This document shows, piece after piece, positions 1-8,357 of a stretch of DNA of 64,000 nucleotides. The notes below the pieces were generated by a model that was not told where the DNA came from, made no database searches, and saw nothing but the letters and a program-made list of their open reading frames with translations. Each line of letters begins with the position of its first letter. Position 1 is the stretch's first letter. The stretch lies in contig NZ_MBEJ01000004.1 in assembly GCF_001953975.1 (NCBI RefSeq), positions 1 to 64,000 of the forward strand, given 5' to 3'. The position numbers and the translations under genes are program-made. This DNA comes from Mycobacterium sp. NS-7484. Its GTDB lineage: Bacteria > Actinomycetota > Actinomycetes > Mycobacteriales > Mycobacteriaceae.

Positions 1-1
1 C

Positions 2-64
2 CTGAGCTACCTCGGCGGAGTCACTCTGGCCGCCATCATCACCTTCTACCGCGTCCGCAATTAA
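2..64 (+). CDS. C-terminal end of a membrane-type protein (truncated by window edge)
   Basis: Only about 20 residues are visible, in the frame beginning at base 2 and ending at TAA 62-64. The peptide is hydrophobic (LSYLGGVTLAAIITFY) with a short basic tail (RVRN), like the last transmembrane helix and cytoplasmic end of an integral membrane protein. Nothing more can be said of its family. It converges on the thiolase gene across a spacer holding a palindromic repeat. Confidence 0.45.
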   Translation: MSYLGGVTLAAIITFYRVRN

Positions 65-89
65 CAGACACGACCTAGTCGCGCGTGCG

Positions 90-149
90 CCGAACGTGAA
101 GACATGTGCGAATTTTCGAGCTCAAGTCGACATCGTCTTCACGCTCGGC
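90..149 (+). repeat. dispersed palindromic element, copy 1
   Basis: Imperfect inverted repeat between two convergent genes. The 17-nt arms 87-103 and 135-151 pair with one mismatch around a 31-nt loop. Internal order: ccgaacgtgaag, 6 nt, gcgaattttcg, 18 nt, cttcacgctcggc. The same blocks with identical spacing occur in reverse orientation at 9851-9910, so this looks like a repeat family and not just a terminator. It may still stop transcription from both sides. Confidence 0.7.
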
Positions 150-156
150 GCCGGCG

Positions 157-1356
157 TCAGCGCGCGACGATCACCGAGGAGCCGTGGCCGAACAGGCCCT
201 GGTTGGCGGTGACGCCGACCTTCGCGCCCTCGACCTGGCGGCCGGTGGCCTGGCCCTTGAGCTGCCAGGTCAACTCGCACACCTGCGCGATGGCCTGCGC
301 CGGGATGGCCTCACCGAAGCAGGCCAGGCCGCCCGACGGGTTGACCGGAACCCGGCCGCCGATGGTGGTGGCTCCGGAACGCAGCAGCTGCTCGCCTTCA
401 CCCTTGGCGCACAGGCCCAGGTGCTCGTACCAGTCCAACTCGAGTGCGGTGGACAGGTCGTATACCTCGGCCAGGCTGACGTCCTCGGGGCCGATCCCGG
501 CCTCGGCGTAGGCCGCGTCGAGGATCTGGTCCTTGAACACCCGCTCCGGCGCGGGCACGACCGCGGTGGAATCTGTTGCGATGTCCGGCAATTCGGGCAG
601 GTGCTGCGGGTACTGCGGCGTCACCGTGGAGATCGCGCGCACCGACGGCACACCCTCCAGCGAGCCGAGATGCTTCTCGGCGAACGACTTCGACGCCACG
701 ATCAGCGCGGCGGCGCCGTCGGAGGTGGCGCAGATGTCGAGTTGACGCAGTGGGTCGGAGACCACCGGGCTGGCCAGCACGTCCTCGATCGCAGATTCCT
801 TGCGGTAGCGCGCATTCGGGTTCTGCAGGCCGTGGCGCGAGTTCTTCACCTTCACCTGGGCGAAGTCCTCGGCGGTGGCGCCGTAGAGGTCCATGCGCCG
901 GCGGGCCAGAAGCGCGAAGTACACCGGGTTCATCGCCCCGAGCAGGTGGAAGCGCTGCCAGTCGGGATCGTTCTTGCGCTCACCGCCGACGGGGGCGAAG
1001 GCGCCCTTGGGCGTGGTGTCGGCGCCGATCACCAGTGCGACGTCGCAGAACCCGGCCAGGATGTGGGCGCGGGCACTCTGCAGCGCCTGCGAGCCCGACG
1101 CGCACGCGGCGTAGGAGGACGACACCGGCACGCCGTTCCAGCCCAGCTTCTGGGCGAAGGTGGACCCGGCGATGAAGCCCGGGTAGCCGTTGCGGATGGT
1201 GTCGGCACCGGCGACCAGCTGGATCTGGCGCCAGTCCAGGCCGGCCTCGGCCAGGCCCTCGCGGGCGGCGACGACGCCGTACTCGGTGAAGTCGCGTCCC
1301 CACTTGCCCCACGGGTGCATGCCCGCGCCGAGGATGTACAAAGGCTCCGGGCTCAT
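157..1356 (-). CDS. thiolase-superfamily (SCP2/Ltp-type) protein, Rv1627c-like
   Basis: A 399-aa thiolase-fold protein of the lipid-transfer (SCP2) type. The nucleophile region is SYAACASGSQAL (Cys85), followed by ATSDGAAALI and NPSGGL motifs. The C-terminal thiolase Cys loop is replaced by QGLFGHGSS, so the second catalytic Cys is missing, as is common in Ltp-type members. Its ATG overlaps the TGA of the upstream DUF35 gene (TGATG), so the two are co-translated. Known relatives such as Ltp2 work with a DUF35 partner in retro-aldol cleavage of acyl-CoA side chains; that this pair does so is inference. Ordinary acetyl-CoA acyltransferase activity seems less likely without the second Cys. Confidence 0.85.
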   Translation of the reverse strand: MSPEPLYILGAGMHPWGKWGRDFTEYGVVAAREGLAEAGLDWRQIQLVAGADTIRNGYPGFIAGSTFAQKLGWNGVPVSSSYAACASGSQALQSARAHILAGFCDVALVIGADTTPKGAFAPVGGERKNDPDWQRFHLLGAMNPVYFALLARRRMDLYGATAEDFAQVKVKNSRHGLQNPNARYRKESAIEDVLASPVVSDPLRQLDICATSDGAAALIVASKSFAEKHLGSLEGVPSVRAISTVTPQYPQHLPELPDIATDSTAVVPAPERVFKDQILDAAYAEAGIGPEDVSLAEVYDLSTALELDWYEHLGLCAKGEGEQLLRSGATTIGGRVPVNPSGGLACFGEAIPAQAIAQVCELTWQLKGQATGRQVEGAKVGVTANQGLFGHGSSVIVAR

Positions 1357-1793
1357 CAGGGGATCCTCCAGGCGTGGGTGGTGCGCTCGACGCCCTCGTC
1401 GTCGGTGTAGAGCGTCATGGTGGTCAGCTCCATCTCCATGCCGACCTTCAGATCGGCGGCCAGCGTGCCTTCGACGACCTTGCCGAGCACGATCAAGCCC
1501 TCATCGGCCAACTCGACCGCGGCGATCGCGAACGGCTCGAACGGGTCCGACTTCGGATACGGCGCAGGTGGGAGATACCGGTTCTCGGTGTAACTCCACA
1601 CCTTGCCGCGGCGTGACAGTGGGACCAGGTCGAGGGTGTCGCTGTCACACGCCGGGTTGGGGCAGTTGTTCTCGCGCGGCGGGAACACGTACGTGGCGCA
1701 CTGGGTGCACTTGCCGCCGATCAGATGCGTGGCACCGGCGTCGTCGGTGGAAAACCATCCGTCGATCGCGGGTTGCGAAGATGCTGCTGGCAC
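1356..1793 (-). CDS. DUF35 OB-fold, zinc-ribbon acyl-CoA-associated protein, Rv1628c-like
   Basis: 145 aa. An N-terminal zinc ribbon is visible (Cys29, Cys32, Cys44, Cys49), then an OB-fold segment with the family signature GKVWSYT and FAIAAVELADEGLIVLGKV. DUF35 proteins are partners of thiolase-like enzymes and help bind acyl-CoA. The GTG start lies 6 nt downstream of a TAGGCT -10 element, which suggests a leaderless message. It overlaps the downstream thiolase by 1 nt. The product is cytoplasmic, and the two genes form a two-gene operon. The exact substrate cannot be read from sequence. Confidence 0.85.
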   Translation of the reverse strand: MPAASSQPAIDGWFSTDDAGATHLIGGKCTQCATYVFPPRENNCPNPACDSDTLDLVPLSRRGKVWSYTENRYLPPAPYPKSDPFEPFAIAAVELADEGLIVLGKVVEGTLAADLKVGMEMELTTMTLYTDDEGVERTTHAWRIP

Positions 1794-1799
1794 GCGGTC

Positions 1800-1805
1800 A
1801 GCCTA
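1800..1805 (-). promoter_or_regulatory. -10 element of the DUF35-thiolase operon
   Basis: On the minus strand TAGGCT is followed by GACCGC and then the GTG start, giving transcription at or next to the start codon (leaderless). The same 12 bases TAGGCTGACCGC recur before the DUF402 gene near 12.99 kb. Confidence 0.55.
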
Positions 1806-1932
1806 AACGATCCCGCACCTGAAATTGAAACGTGTTGCAGTTTTGTCCCAGTGAGTGGTGTGGCCAGTTGCCGGAGACTGTTTGTCCGGAGGATTGCAGT
1901 CACCGCTGAGCAGCTATCCCCACGGGGCCACG

Positions 1933-2766
1933 TCACCCCGTCGGTTGTAGGTAGCGGGCGCGGTTGAGGGCCGCTTCGGTGCCGAGTTCGGCACGTAGCT
2001 CTGGGTTTTCGACGTACGTCCGTACGTAGCTGTACAGAATGTAGGGGTCGACATCGAACTGTCGGCAGTCGAATTCGATCATCGGTGCTGGCGGTAGGCG
2101 GTCGATACGCCAGAGCCGTGTGGTGTACCGGTGGGGCCAATCGGCATTGGTATACGCGATCGCCAGGATGACCGGGTACCCGTTGGTTGCCGCCTTGAAG
2201 GCCGCAAAGGCCGACCAGTCCAGTCGTGACTCGAAGCTTCGTCCGCGTTGGGTAATTCCCTGACTCGTCAGTGTGACGCCGCCACGGCGGACGTGTCCGG
2301 AAACCACAACTGCGAGGAAGGACGCAAACATGATTCCCAGGGCACCAATCACCGCGGCGAAGCCGGGAAACCCCTCATCTTGGTAAATGAATGTCTCGAC
2401 TGCAGCCGTCGCGCAAAAGAGGGTGCCGCACCCCATCAAGGCAACCAGGATGGTGAATTGCCAGCTTGAGTAACGGATTTCCGTCCCCAGGACACCATCC
2501 GGCGTCATTTCTGTCCGAATCGCGGCCGAAAGAACCACTCGCTGGTGCCGCACGACGAGGCCATAAGCGACGGTAAGAACCATCAACAGCGCGAACAGCA
2601 AGAAATATTTGAGTGCGATGACATTGCCTGCTGCTGCGACGACGATTCCGAACATGGTGGAGAAGAAGGCGATGGCACTCAGTCCGACAACGGAGAGCCA
2701 GAACCGAACGCCATCGTGCGTCTCGGTCCATCCCGTGGGAATGTCTGGTTGCTCAGAAGATCGCAT
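1933..2766 (-). CDS. membrane protein with four TM helices and a C-terminal PH-like region, unknown function
   Basis: About 277 aa from ATG 2766 (MRSSEQPDIP). A longer frame reaches 2862, but the extra 32 residues look non-coding and run back toward polA. Hydrophobic segments are WLSVVGLSAIAFFSTMFGIVV, then YFLLFALLMVLTVAYGLVV, FTILVALMGCGTLFCATAAV and FAAVIGALGIMFASFLAVVV, each paired closely with the next. The soluble tail (GGVTLTSQGITQRGRSF...) resembles PH-like membrane-protein domains. Base composition is visibly less G+C-rich than the flanks, suggesting a recently acquired or weakly adapted gene. No function is recognised. Confidence 0.65.
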   Translation of the reverse strand: MRSSEQPDIPTGWTETHDGVRFWLSVVGLSAIAFFSTMFGIVVAAAGNVIALKYFLLFALLMVLTVAYGLVVRHQRVVLSAAIRTEMTPDGVLGTEIRYSSWQFTILVALMGCGTLFCATAAVETFIYQDEGFPGFAAVIGALGIMFASFLAVVVSGHVRRGGVTLTSQGITQRGRSFESRLDWSAFAAFKAATNGYPVILAIAYTNADWPHRYTTRLWRIDRLPPAPMIEFDCRQFDVDPYILYSYVRTYVENPELRAELGTEAALNRARYLQPTG

Positions 2767-2909
2767 CTGTGACGTAGCCCCCGAAAGTCGTCCCAGTGCC
2801 CACCCGGAACAACCTACGCGGCGGATCGCAGCCGCTATATCAAGGAGTGATCCGCCGTCCAAGCGCCCGGCCGCCCGCGGGCTGACCTAGTTGACTCGTC
2901 GCCGTCTGC

Positions 2910-2932
2910 ACGTCGGTGACCCCGCATAGAGT
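2910..2932 (+). promoter_or_regulatory. polA promoter, PafBC (RecA-NDp)-like and leaderless
   Basis: ACGTCGGTG (2910-2918) matches the DNA-damage motif TTGTCRGTG at 7 of 9 positions, with the GTCGGTG core intact. Eight bases then separate it from TAGAGT (2927-2932), and GTG 2940 follows 7 nt later. Confidence 0.55.
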
Positions 2933-2939
2933 GTGGGCC

Positions 2940-5666
2940 GTGAGCCCTGCGAAGACCGAGACGAAATCCGCGCCGACGTCGACCACCGACGACAAGCCCA
3001 CGCTGATGCTGCTGGACGGCAATTCGCTGGCGTTTCGGGCGTTCTATGCGCTGCCCGCCGAGAATTTCAAGACCCAGGGCGGGCTGACCACCAACGCGGT
3101 CTACGGGTTCACCTCGATGCTGATCAACCTGCTGCGCGACGAGCAGCCCAGCCACGTGGCCGCGGCGTTCGACGTGTCGCGCCAGACCTTCCGTAAGGAC
3201 AAGTACCCGGAGTACAAGGAGGGCCGGTCCGCGACGCCGGACGAGTTCCGCGGCCAGATCGACATCACCAAGGAGGTGCTCGGCGCGCTGGGCATCACGG
3301 CGATGGCCGAGCCCGGCTTCGAGGCCGACGACATCATCGCCACGCTGGCCACCCAGGCCGAGCAAGAGGGCTATCGGGTGCTGGTGGTCACCGGCGACCG
3401 TGATTCGCTGCAGTTGGTCACCGACAACATCACGGTGCTCTACCCGCGCAAGGGGGTCAGCGAGCTGACCCGGTTCACCCCGGAGGCGGTGGTGGAGAAA
3501 TACGGGCTGACGCCGGCGCAGTATCCCGATTTCGCCGCCCTGCGCGGGGACCCGAGCGACAACCTGCCCGGCATCCCCGGGGTGGGTGAGAAAACCGCGA
3601 CCAAGTGGATCGTCGAATATGGCTCCCTGCAGGAGCTGGTGGACAACGTCGAGAAGGTCAAGGGCAAGGTGGGTGACGCGCTGCGGGCCAACCTGTCCAG
3701 CGTCGTGCTCAACCGCGATCTCACCGAGCTGGTGCGCGACGTCCCGCTGGCCCAGACCCCGGACACCCTGCGGATGCAGCCGTGGAATCGCGACCAGATC
3801 CACCGGCTGTTCGACGATCTGGAGTTCCGGGTCCTGCGCGACCGGTTGTTCGAGACGCTGGTCGCCGCTGAGCCGGAGGTCGAGCACGGTTTCGACGTGC
3901 GTGGCCGTGCCCTGGAGCCGGGGGAGCTGGCGGCCTGGCTGGCCGAGCACAGCCTGGGCAACCGGTTCGGCCTGGCGGTGGTCGGTACTCACCTGGCCTA
4001 CGACGCCGACGCCACCGCGCTGGCCATCGTGGCGGCCGACGGCGACGGCCGCTATATCGACACCGCGTCCCTCACCCCTGACGACGAGGAGGCGCTGGCG
4101 CGCTGGCTGGCCGATCCGGGTCCGCCCAAGGCTCTGCACGAGGCCAAGCTGGCGATGCACGATCTCGCCGGGCGCGGTTGGACACTGCGCGGTGTCACCT
4201 CCGACACCGCGCTGGCGGCCTACCTGGTGCGGCCGGGGCAGCGCAGCTTTGCCCTCGATGATCTCGCGGTGCGGTACCTGCGCCGCGAGTTGCGGGCGGA
4301 ATCCCCTGAGCAGCAACAGCTTTCGCTTCTCGACGATTCCGAAGGGGTTGATGAGCAGGCCGTGCAGACCCTGATCCTGCGGGCTTGCGCGGTGCTGGAC
4401 CTCGCCGACGCGCTCGACGAAGAACTGGCCCGCATTGATTCGTCGTCGCTGCTGGGCCGGATGGAGCTGCCGGTGCAGCGGGCACTGGCGGAGATGGAGT
4501 CAACGGGCATCGCCGTCGACCTGGACAAACTGCAGGAGCTGCAGAGCGAGTTCGCCGACCAGATCCGCGACGCCGCCGAGGCCGCCTATGCGGTGATCGG
4601 CAAGCAGATCAACCTCGGCTCGCCCAAGCAGCTGCAGGCGGTGCTGTTCGACGAGCTGGAGATGCCCAAGACCAAGCGCACCAAGACCGGATACACCACC
4701 GACGCCGATGCGCTGCAGTCCCTGTTCGACAAGACGGGCCACCCGTTCCTGCAGCACCTGTTGACCCATCGCGACGCCACCCGGCTCAAGGTGACCGTCG
4801 ACGGTCTGCTCAATGCGGTGGCCTCCGACGGCCGCATCCACACCACGTTCAACCAGACGATCGCGGCCACGGGCCGGCTTTCCTCGACCGAACCGAACCT
4901 GCAGAACATCCCGATCCGCACCGAGGCGGGCCGGCGCATCCGGGACGCGTTCGTGGTCGGCAAGGGCTATGCCGAGCTGATGACGGCCGACTACAGCCAG
5001 ATCGAGATGCGGATCATGGCGCATCTTTCCAAGGACGAGGGCCTGATCGAAGCCTTCAACACCGGAGAGGACCTGCACTCGTTCGTCGCATCGCGGGCGT
5101 TCTCGGTGCCGATCGACGAGGTCACCGCGGAACTGCGCCGCCGGGTCAAAGCGATGTCGTACGGCCTGGCCTATGGGCTCAGTGCGTACGGGCTGGCCAG
5201 CCAGCTCAAGATCTCCACCGAAGAGGCCAAGGTGCAGATGGAGCAGTACTTCGACCGGTTCGGCGGCATTCGCGACTACCTGCGCGACGTGGTCGACCAG
5301 GCCCGCAAGGACGGCTTCACCTCGACGGTCCTGGGCCGTCGTCGCTACCTACCCGAGCTGGACAGCAGCAACCGCAACGTGCGCGAGGCCGCCGAGCGGG
5401 CTGCGCTCAACGCACCGATCCAGGGCAGCGCTGCCGACATCATCAAGGTCGCGATGATCAATGTCGACGCGGCGATCAAGGACGCCGGGCTGAAGTCCCG
5501 GATGCTGTTGCAGGTCCACGACGAGTTGTTGTTCGAGGTGGCCGAGGGGGAGCGCGACGCCCTGGAGGCGTTGGTTCGCGAACACATGGGCAACGCGTAT
5601 CCGTTGGACGTGCCGTTGGAGGTGTCGGTGGGGTACGGCCGCAGCTGGGATGCCGCCGCGCACTAG
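2940..5666 (+). CDS. polA: DNA polymerase I
   Basis: 908 aa from GTG 2940 (MSPAKTETK). This start is favoured over ATG 2916 because a TAGAGT -10 sits 7 nt upstream and the reading MSPAK matches mycobacterial PolA. The N-terminal 5'-3' exonuclease domain starts at LMLLDGNSLAFRAFYALPAE and includes RGDPSDNLPGIPGVGEKTA. A middle region (about 300-490) corresponds to the degenerate 3'-5' exonuclease fold. The polymerase domain has motif A (ADYSQIEMR, about 683), the O-helix RRVKAMSYGLAYG (about 735-747) and motif C (VHDEL, about 858). It fills gaps after excision repair and removes RNA primers. Its promoter resembles those of uvrA and uvrB in this window. Confidence 0.97.
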   Translation: MSPAKTETKSAPTSTTDDKPTLMLLDGNSLAFRAFYALPAENFKTQGGLTTNAVYGFTSMLINLLRDEQPSHVAAAFDVSRQTFRKDKYPEYKEGRSATPDEFRGQIDITKEVLGALGITAMAEPGFEADDIIATLATQAEQEGYRVLVVTGDRDSLQLVTDNITVLYPRKGVSELTRFTPEAVVEKYGLTPAQYPDFAALRGDPSDNLPGIPGVGEKTATKWIVEYGSLQELVDNVEKVKGKVGDALRANLSSVVLNRDLTELVRDVPLAQTPDTLRMQPWNRDQIHRLFDDLEFRVLRDRLFETLVAAEPEVEHGFDVRGRALEPGELAAWLAEHSLGNRFGLAVVGTHLAYDADATALAIVAADGDGRYIDTASLTPDDEEALARWLADPGPPKALHEAKLAMHDLAGRGWTLRGVTSDTALAAYLVRPGQRSFALDDLAVRYLRRELRAESPEQQQLSLLDDSEGVDEQAVQTLILRACAVLDLADALDEELARIDSSSLLGRMELPVQRALAEMESTGIAVDLDKLQELQSEFADQIRDAAEAAYAVIGKQINLGSPKQLQAVLFDELEMPKTKRTKTGYTTDADALQSLFDKTGHPFLQHLLTHRDATRLKVTVDGLLNAVASDGRIHTTFNQTIAATGRLSSTEPNLQNIPIRTEAGRRIRDAFVVGKGYAELMTADYSQIEMRIMAHLSKDEGLIEAFNTGEDLHSFVASRAFSVPIDEVTAELRRRVKAMSYGLAYGLSAYGLASQLKISTEEAKVQMEQYFDRFGGIRDYLRDVVDQARKDGFTSTVLGRRRYLPELDSSNRNVREAAERAALNAPIQGSAADIIKVAMINVDAAIKDAGLKSRMLLQVHDELLFEVAEGERDALEALVREHMGNAYPLDVPLEVSVGYGRSWDAAAH

Positions 5667-5701
5667 CGGCACAACCGCCGAGGACGCGCACCGAGTTGAT
5701 C

Positions 5702-6922
5702 ATGACCGAGACGTCGACCACTCAGCAGATCCGTTTCCTGGCCCGGCTGGGTGCGGCGATGGGGGCCGCGAACTATCCGGTCACCCTGGTGCGTCAGATG
5801 GTGGAACGAGCCTCCACCGCGTACGGGGTGCCCAACGACTACGTCGCCTTCCCCAACCACGTGCAGGTGATCGGTCCGACGATGGAGTCCGGGACCCCGG
5901 TGAAAGCGGCCCACCTCAAGGAGGATCTACGTTTCGACCAGACGTTCCCCTTGGCGCGCCTGGTATCCGACGCGATGACGGGCCGCGTGGCTCCGGCTGT
6001 GGGCGAGGCCCGGCTGGATCGCATCCTGGAGACGCCCAGCAGGTATCCCGGCTGGGTGACGGTCTTGGGCTACGGCGTCCAGAGCGCGGGGCTGGCGCTG
6101 GTGCTCGAGCCGTCACCGCTGAACCTTCTGGTCGCCACGGTCCTCGGGTTCATGGTGGGAATGTTCTGTGCAGTCGGGCGCCGGGTCGGCCTGCTGCAGC
6201 ATCTGGTCCCAGCGGTCAGCGCGTTTGCAGTTTCGGCGATCTGCATCGCAGGTGCCCAGCGTCTGGGTCTGGACCACGTGAGTCTGCGCGCGCTGATTCC
6301 GCCGCTGGCCATGTTCCTGCCTGGAGCGGCGATCACGCTGGCGGTGGTCGAGTTGACCGCACGCGACGTCATCTCCGGGTCTTCTCGACTGATCGCAGGT
6401 TTCATGCAGATCGCCCAGTTGGCTTTCGGCATCCTGATCGCGACGCAGGTACTCGGGGTCGACGGGAGCCAGCTCAGTCCCGAGTCCATCAACAAGATCG
6501 GGCCGTGGGCGCCCTGGTTGGGGGTCGCCGTCTACTCGGTCGGTGTGATGCTCTTCCTGGCTCCTCCGCTGTCTTTCATGCCCTGGCTGCTGCTCATCAC
6601 CTACACCGCGTTCGCCGCACAGTTCGTCGGTGATCTGGCGCTGGGCAGTTATGCCAGCGGGTTCTGTGGCGGACTGACGCTCACCGTGGCTGCGTTGACA
6701 ATCTCGCGAAGGTCCACCGCGCCCCCGGCGATCACCTTGATCCTGCCCGGCTTCTGGCTGTTGGTTCCTGGGTCGATGGGGCTGATCGGAGTGACGGAGT
6801 TGTTCGGCGCGGACGGCGACTCCGCGTTTCCTGCCACTGTGATCTCGATGATCTCGGTGGCACTCGGTCTGCAAGCCGGGCTGGTGATCTGGCAACTCGC
6901 CAGGCGGCGAGCTGCGCATTAG
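5702..6922 (+). CDS. ThrE-family threonine/serine exporter-like membrane protein
   Basis: 406 aa from ATG 5702; an in-frame TTG at 5696 is an alternative and sits better behind AGGA 5681. The soluble N-terminal DUF1212 domain (RFLARLGAAMGAANYPVTLVRQMVERAS, then NHVQVIG) is followed by roughly ten hydrophobic helices (DUF1212/DUF3815), as in ThrE of Corynebacterium. The family exports threonine and serine through the inner membrane; substrate here is inferred. It begins about 35 bp after polA on the same strand and converges with the PrsW-like gene, whose stop codon lies a few bases past its own. Confidence 0.8.
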   Translation: MTETSTTQQIRFLARLGAAMGAANYPVTLVRQMVERASTAYGVPNDYVAFPNHVQVIGPTMESGTPVKAAHLKEDLRFDQTFPLARLVSDAMTGRVAPAVGEARLDRILETPSRYPGWVTVLGYGVQSAGLALVLEPSPLNLLVATVLGFMVGMFCAVGRRVGLLQHLVPAVSAFAVSAICIAGAQRLGLDHVSLRALIPPLAMFLPGAAITLAVVELTARDVISGSSRLIAGFMQIAQLAFGILIATQVLGVDGSQLSPESINKIGPWAPWLGVAVYSVGVMLFLAPPLSFMPWLLLITYTAFAAQFVGDLALGSYASGFCGGLTLTVAALTISRRSTAPPAITLILPGFWLLVPGSMGLIGVTELFGADGDSAFPATVISMISVALGLQAGLVIWQLARRRAAH

Positions 6923-6926
6923 CGGC

Positions 6927-8171
6927 TCAGTACCGGACCGGTGCCTGGTAGTGCATCATCCAGTGCAGGATGGGCGCGGCTGACCGGGCGGCAGCGACGG
7001 CATACACCTCTTCTTGTTGGAGGGCGTAGACCTGTGCGTCCCCGAAGCCGCGGTCGATGCGGTCCCGGACGAAGGCGAGTTCGACGACGGCGGCGGCGAA
7101 CGCGCCGACGGCCTTTCCGGCGGGGCGGCCACCGGCCAGTGTGGCCTGCCGGATCGCGTCGTGGCGGGTCTTCAACGAGCCGAGCCAAGTGGCCTCGTTG
7201 TGCGTGATCAGTCCGGCCGCGACCATGCCGGGCAGTTTGGCCGCCACCACGTGTTGTTCGCGGCGTCGGCTGAGGACGGCGACCACGATCATCGCGATGA
7301 AGATCGGCACCATCCACACCAGGTACACGATGAAGTAGGTGCCGGCGCCCACCAGCGACGAACCATTCCACAGCCCGTGCATCAGCACCGCGCCCAGGTA
7401 GCCGGCGAGGATGCACAGCGTCTTGGCCAGGCCGCTGCGTCGTTGCAGCGCGAAGTACACCCCGATCGCGGTCATGGTGGTGAACAACGAGTGCGCGAAC
7501 GGCGCCATGATCAGCCGCATCGCCGCGGTCAGCAGGGATCCGGCTAGTGAATCGGCGCTGGCGATGTACATGATGTCTTCCAGCCAGGCGAAGCCCAGCC
7601 CGACCAGGCCGGCATACACCAGGCAGTCGGTCAGCGAGTTCAGCTCGTTGCGGCGCCGGCCGGTCATCATGATCAGCAGGAACAGGCCCTTGGCGGCCTC
7701 CTCGATCAACGGCGCCCGCACGGCCACCGAGGCGAAACTGCGCGCCGATTCGGCGGAGTCCACGCCCGGTGCCAGCAGTGCGTCGGTGAACAGGCTCAAC
7801 ACGAGGGACAAGACGATGGCCACCGCGGCACCCCAGCCGAAGGCCAGCAGCAACAGCCGGGGTGGCTCGGGCTCCCAGCGGTCCAGCCACAGGTAGGCGA
7901 ACACGGCGCCGGTCATCACGATGCTGGACAGCGTGAACCCGATGATCGCACCGACCGGGTTGAGCGCGGTGAACAGCAGGACCAGGGCGCCGATGACGAC
8001 GCCACAGGCGATGATCGCCGCCAGCGGCGCCCCGACCTTGCGGACCGGTCTGGGCAGTGGTGGGGCGACCGGGAACCACGGCCGGTGCGCGGGGCCGTGC
8101 ATCATCGGCCCGGGTGTCGGGTAGTACGCCACCGCAGAAGCGTAGCCGTGGGACAGTGGTCTTCCGGACAT
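6927..8171 (-). CDS. PrsW-family intramembrane metalloprotease
   Basis: 414 aa. A proline-rich cytoplasmic N-terminus precedes about eight transmembrane helices. PrsW/CPBP-like motifs are present: DRWEPEPP, the paired glutamates in APLIEEAAKG, VGLGFAWLEDIMY, the HSLFTTMTAIG helix and GAVLMHGLWNGSS. These Glu/His residues are the presumed metal ligands. PrsW of Bacillus performs site-1 cleavage of an anti-sigma factor, but no sigma/anti-sigma pair is nearby, so the substrate is unknown. No clear SD lies before ATG 8171, and a later internal start is possible. It diverges from rpsA. Confidence 0.82.
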   Translation of the reverse strand: MSGRPLSHGYASAVAYYPTPGPMMHGPAHRPWFPVAPPLPRPVRKVGAPLAAIIACGVVIGALVLLFTALNPVGAIIGFTLSSIVMTGAVFAYLWLDRWEPEPPRLLLLAFGWGAAVAIVLSLVLSLFTDALLAPGVDSAESARSFASVAVRAPLIEEAAKGLFLLIMMTGRRRNELNSLTDCLVYAGLVGLGFAWLEDIMYIASADSLAGSLLTAAMRLIMAPFAHSLFTTMTAIGVYFALQRRSGLAKTLCILAGYLGAVLMHGLWNGSSLVGAGTYFIVYLVWMVPIFIAMIVVAVLSRRREQHVVAAKLPGMVAAGLITHNEATWLGSLKTRHDAIRQATLAGGRPAGKAVGAFAAAVVELAFVRDRIDRGFGDAQVYALQQEEVYAVAAARSAAPILHWMMHYQAPVRY

Positions 8172-8357
8172 GAATTCGGTGTGAGCCCGGCGCCCGCGGG
8201 CACGGCAGTTTGTCCTGCGTGTACCTGGTCGAGTACCCTCGTTACGTATCTGTGCGTACAGCTAGTGATCGTCTAGTCATCGTCACGGATCTGCACGAAC
8301 GCAATACACGCAACACAATTGTCCCTACGAGTAAACCTGTCCGGAGCAACCCACCAC

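Noticed and set aside
106..1410. 434-aa plus-strand open frame over the thiolase gene
   Set aside because: Complementary shadow of the thiolase, which has clear family motifs; the other frame reads as Arg/Gly/Val-rich low-information sequence.
2835..4316. 493-aa open frame on the minus strand across polA
   Set aside because: Antisense shadow of a high-G+C gene; the composition is typical of reverse-strand reading and polA itself is complete.
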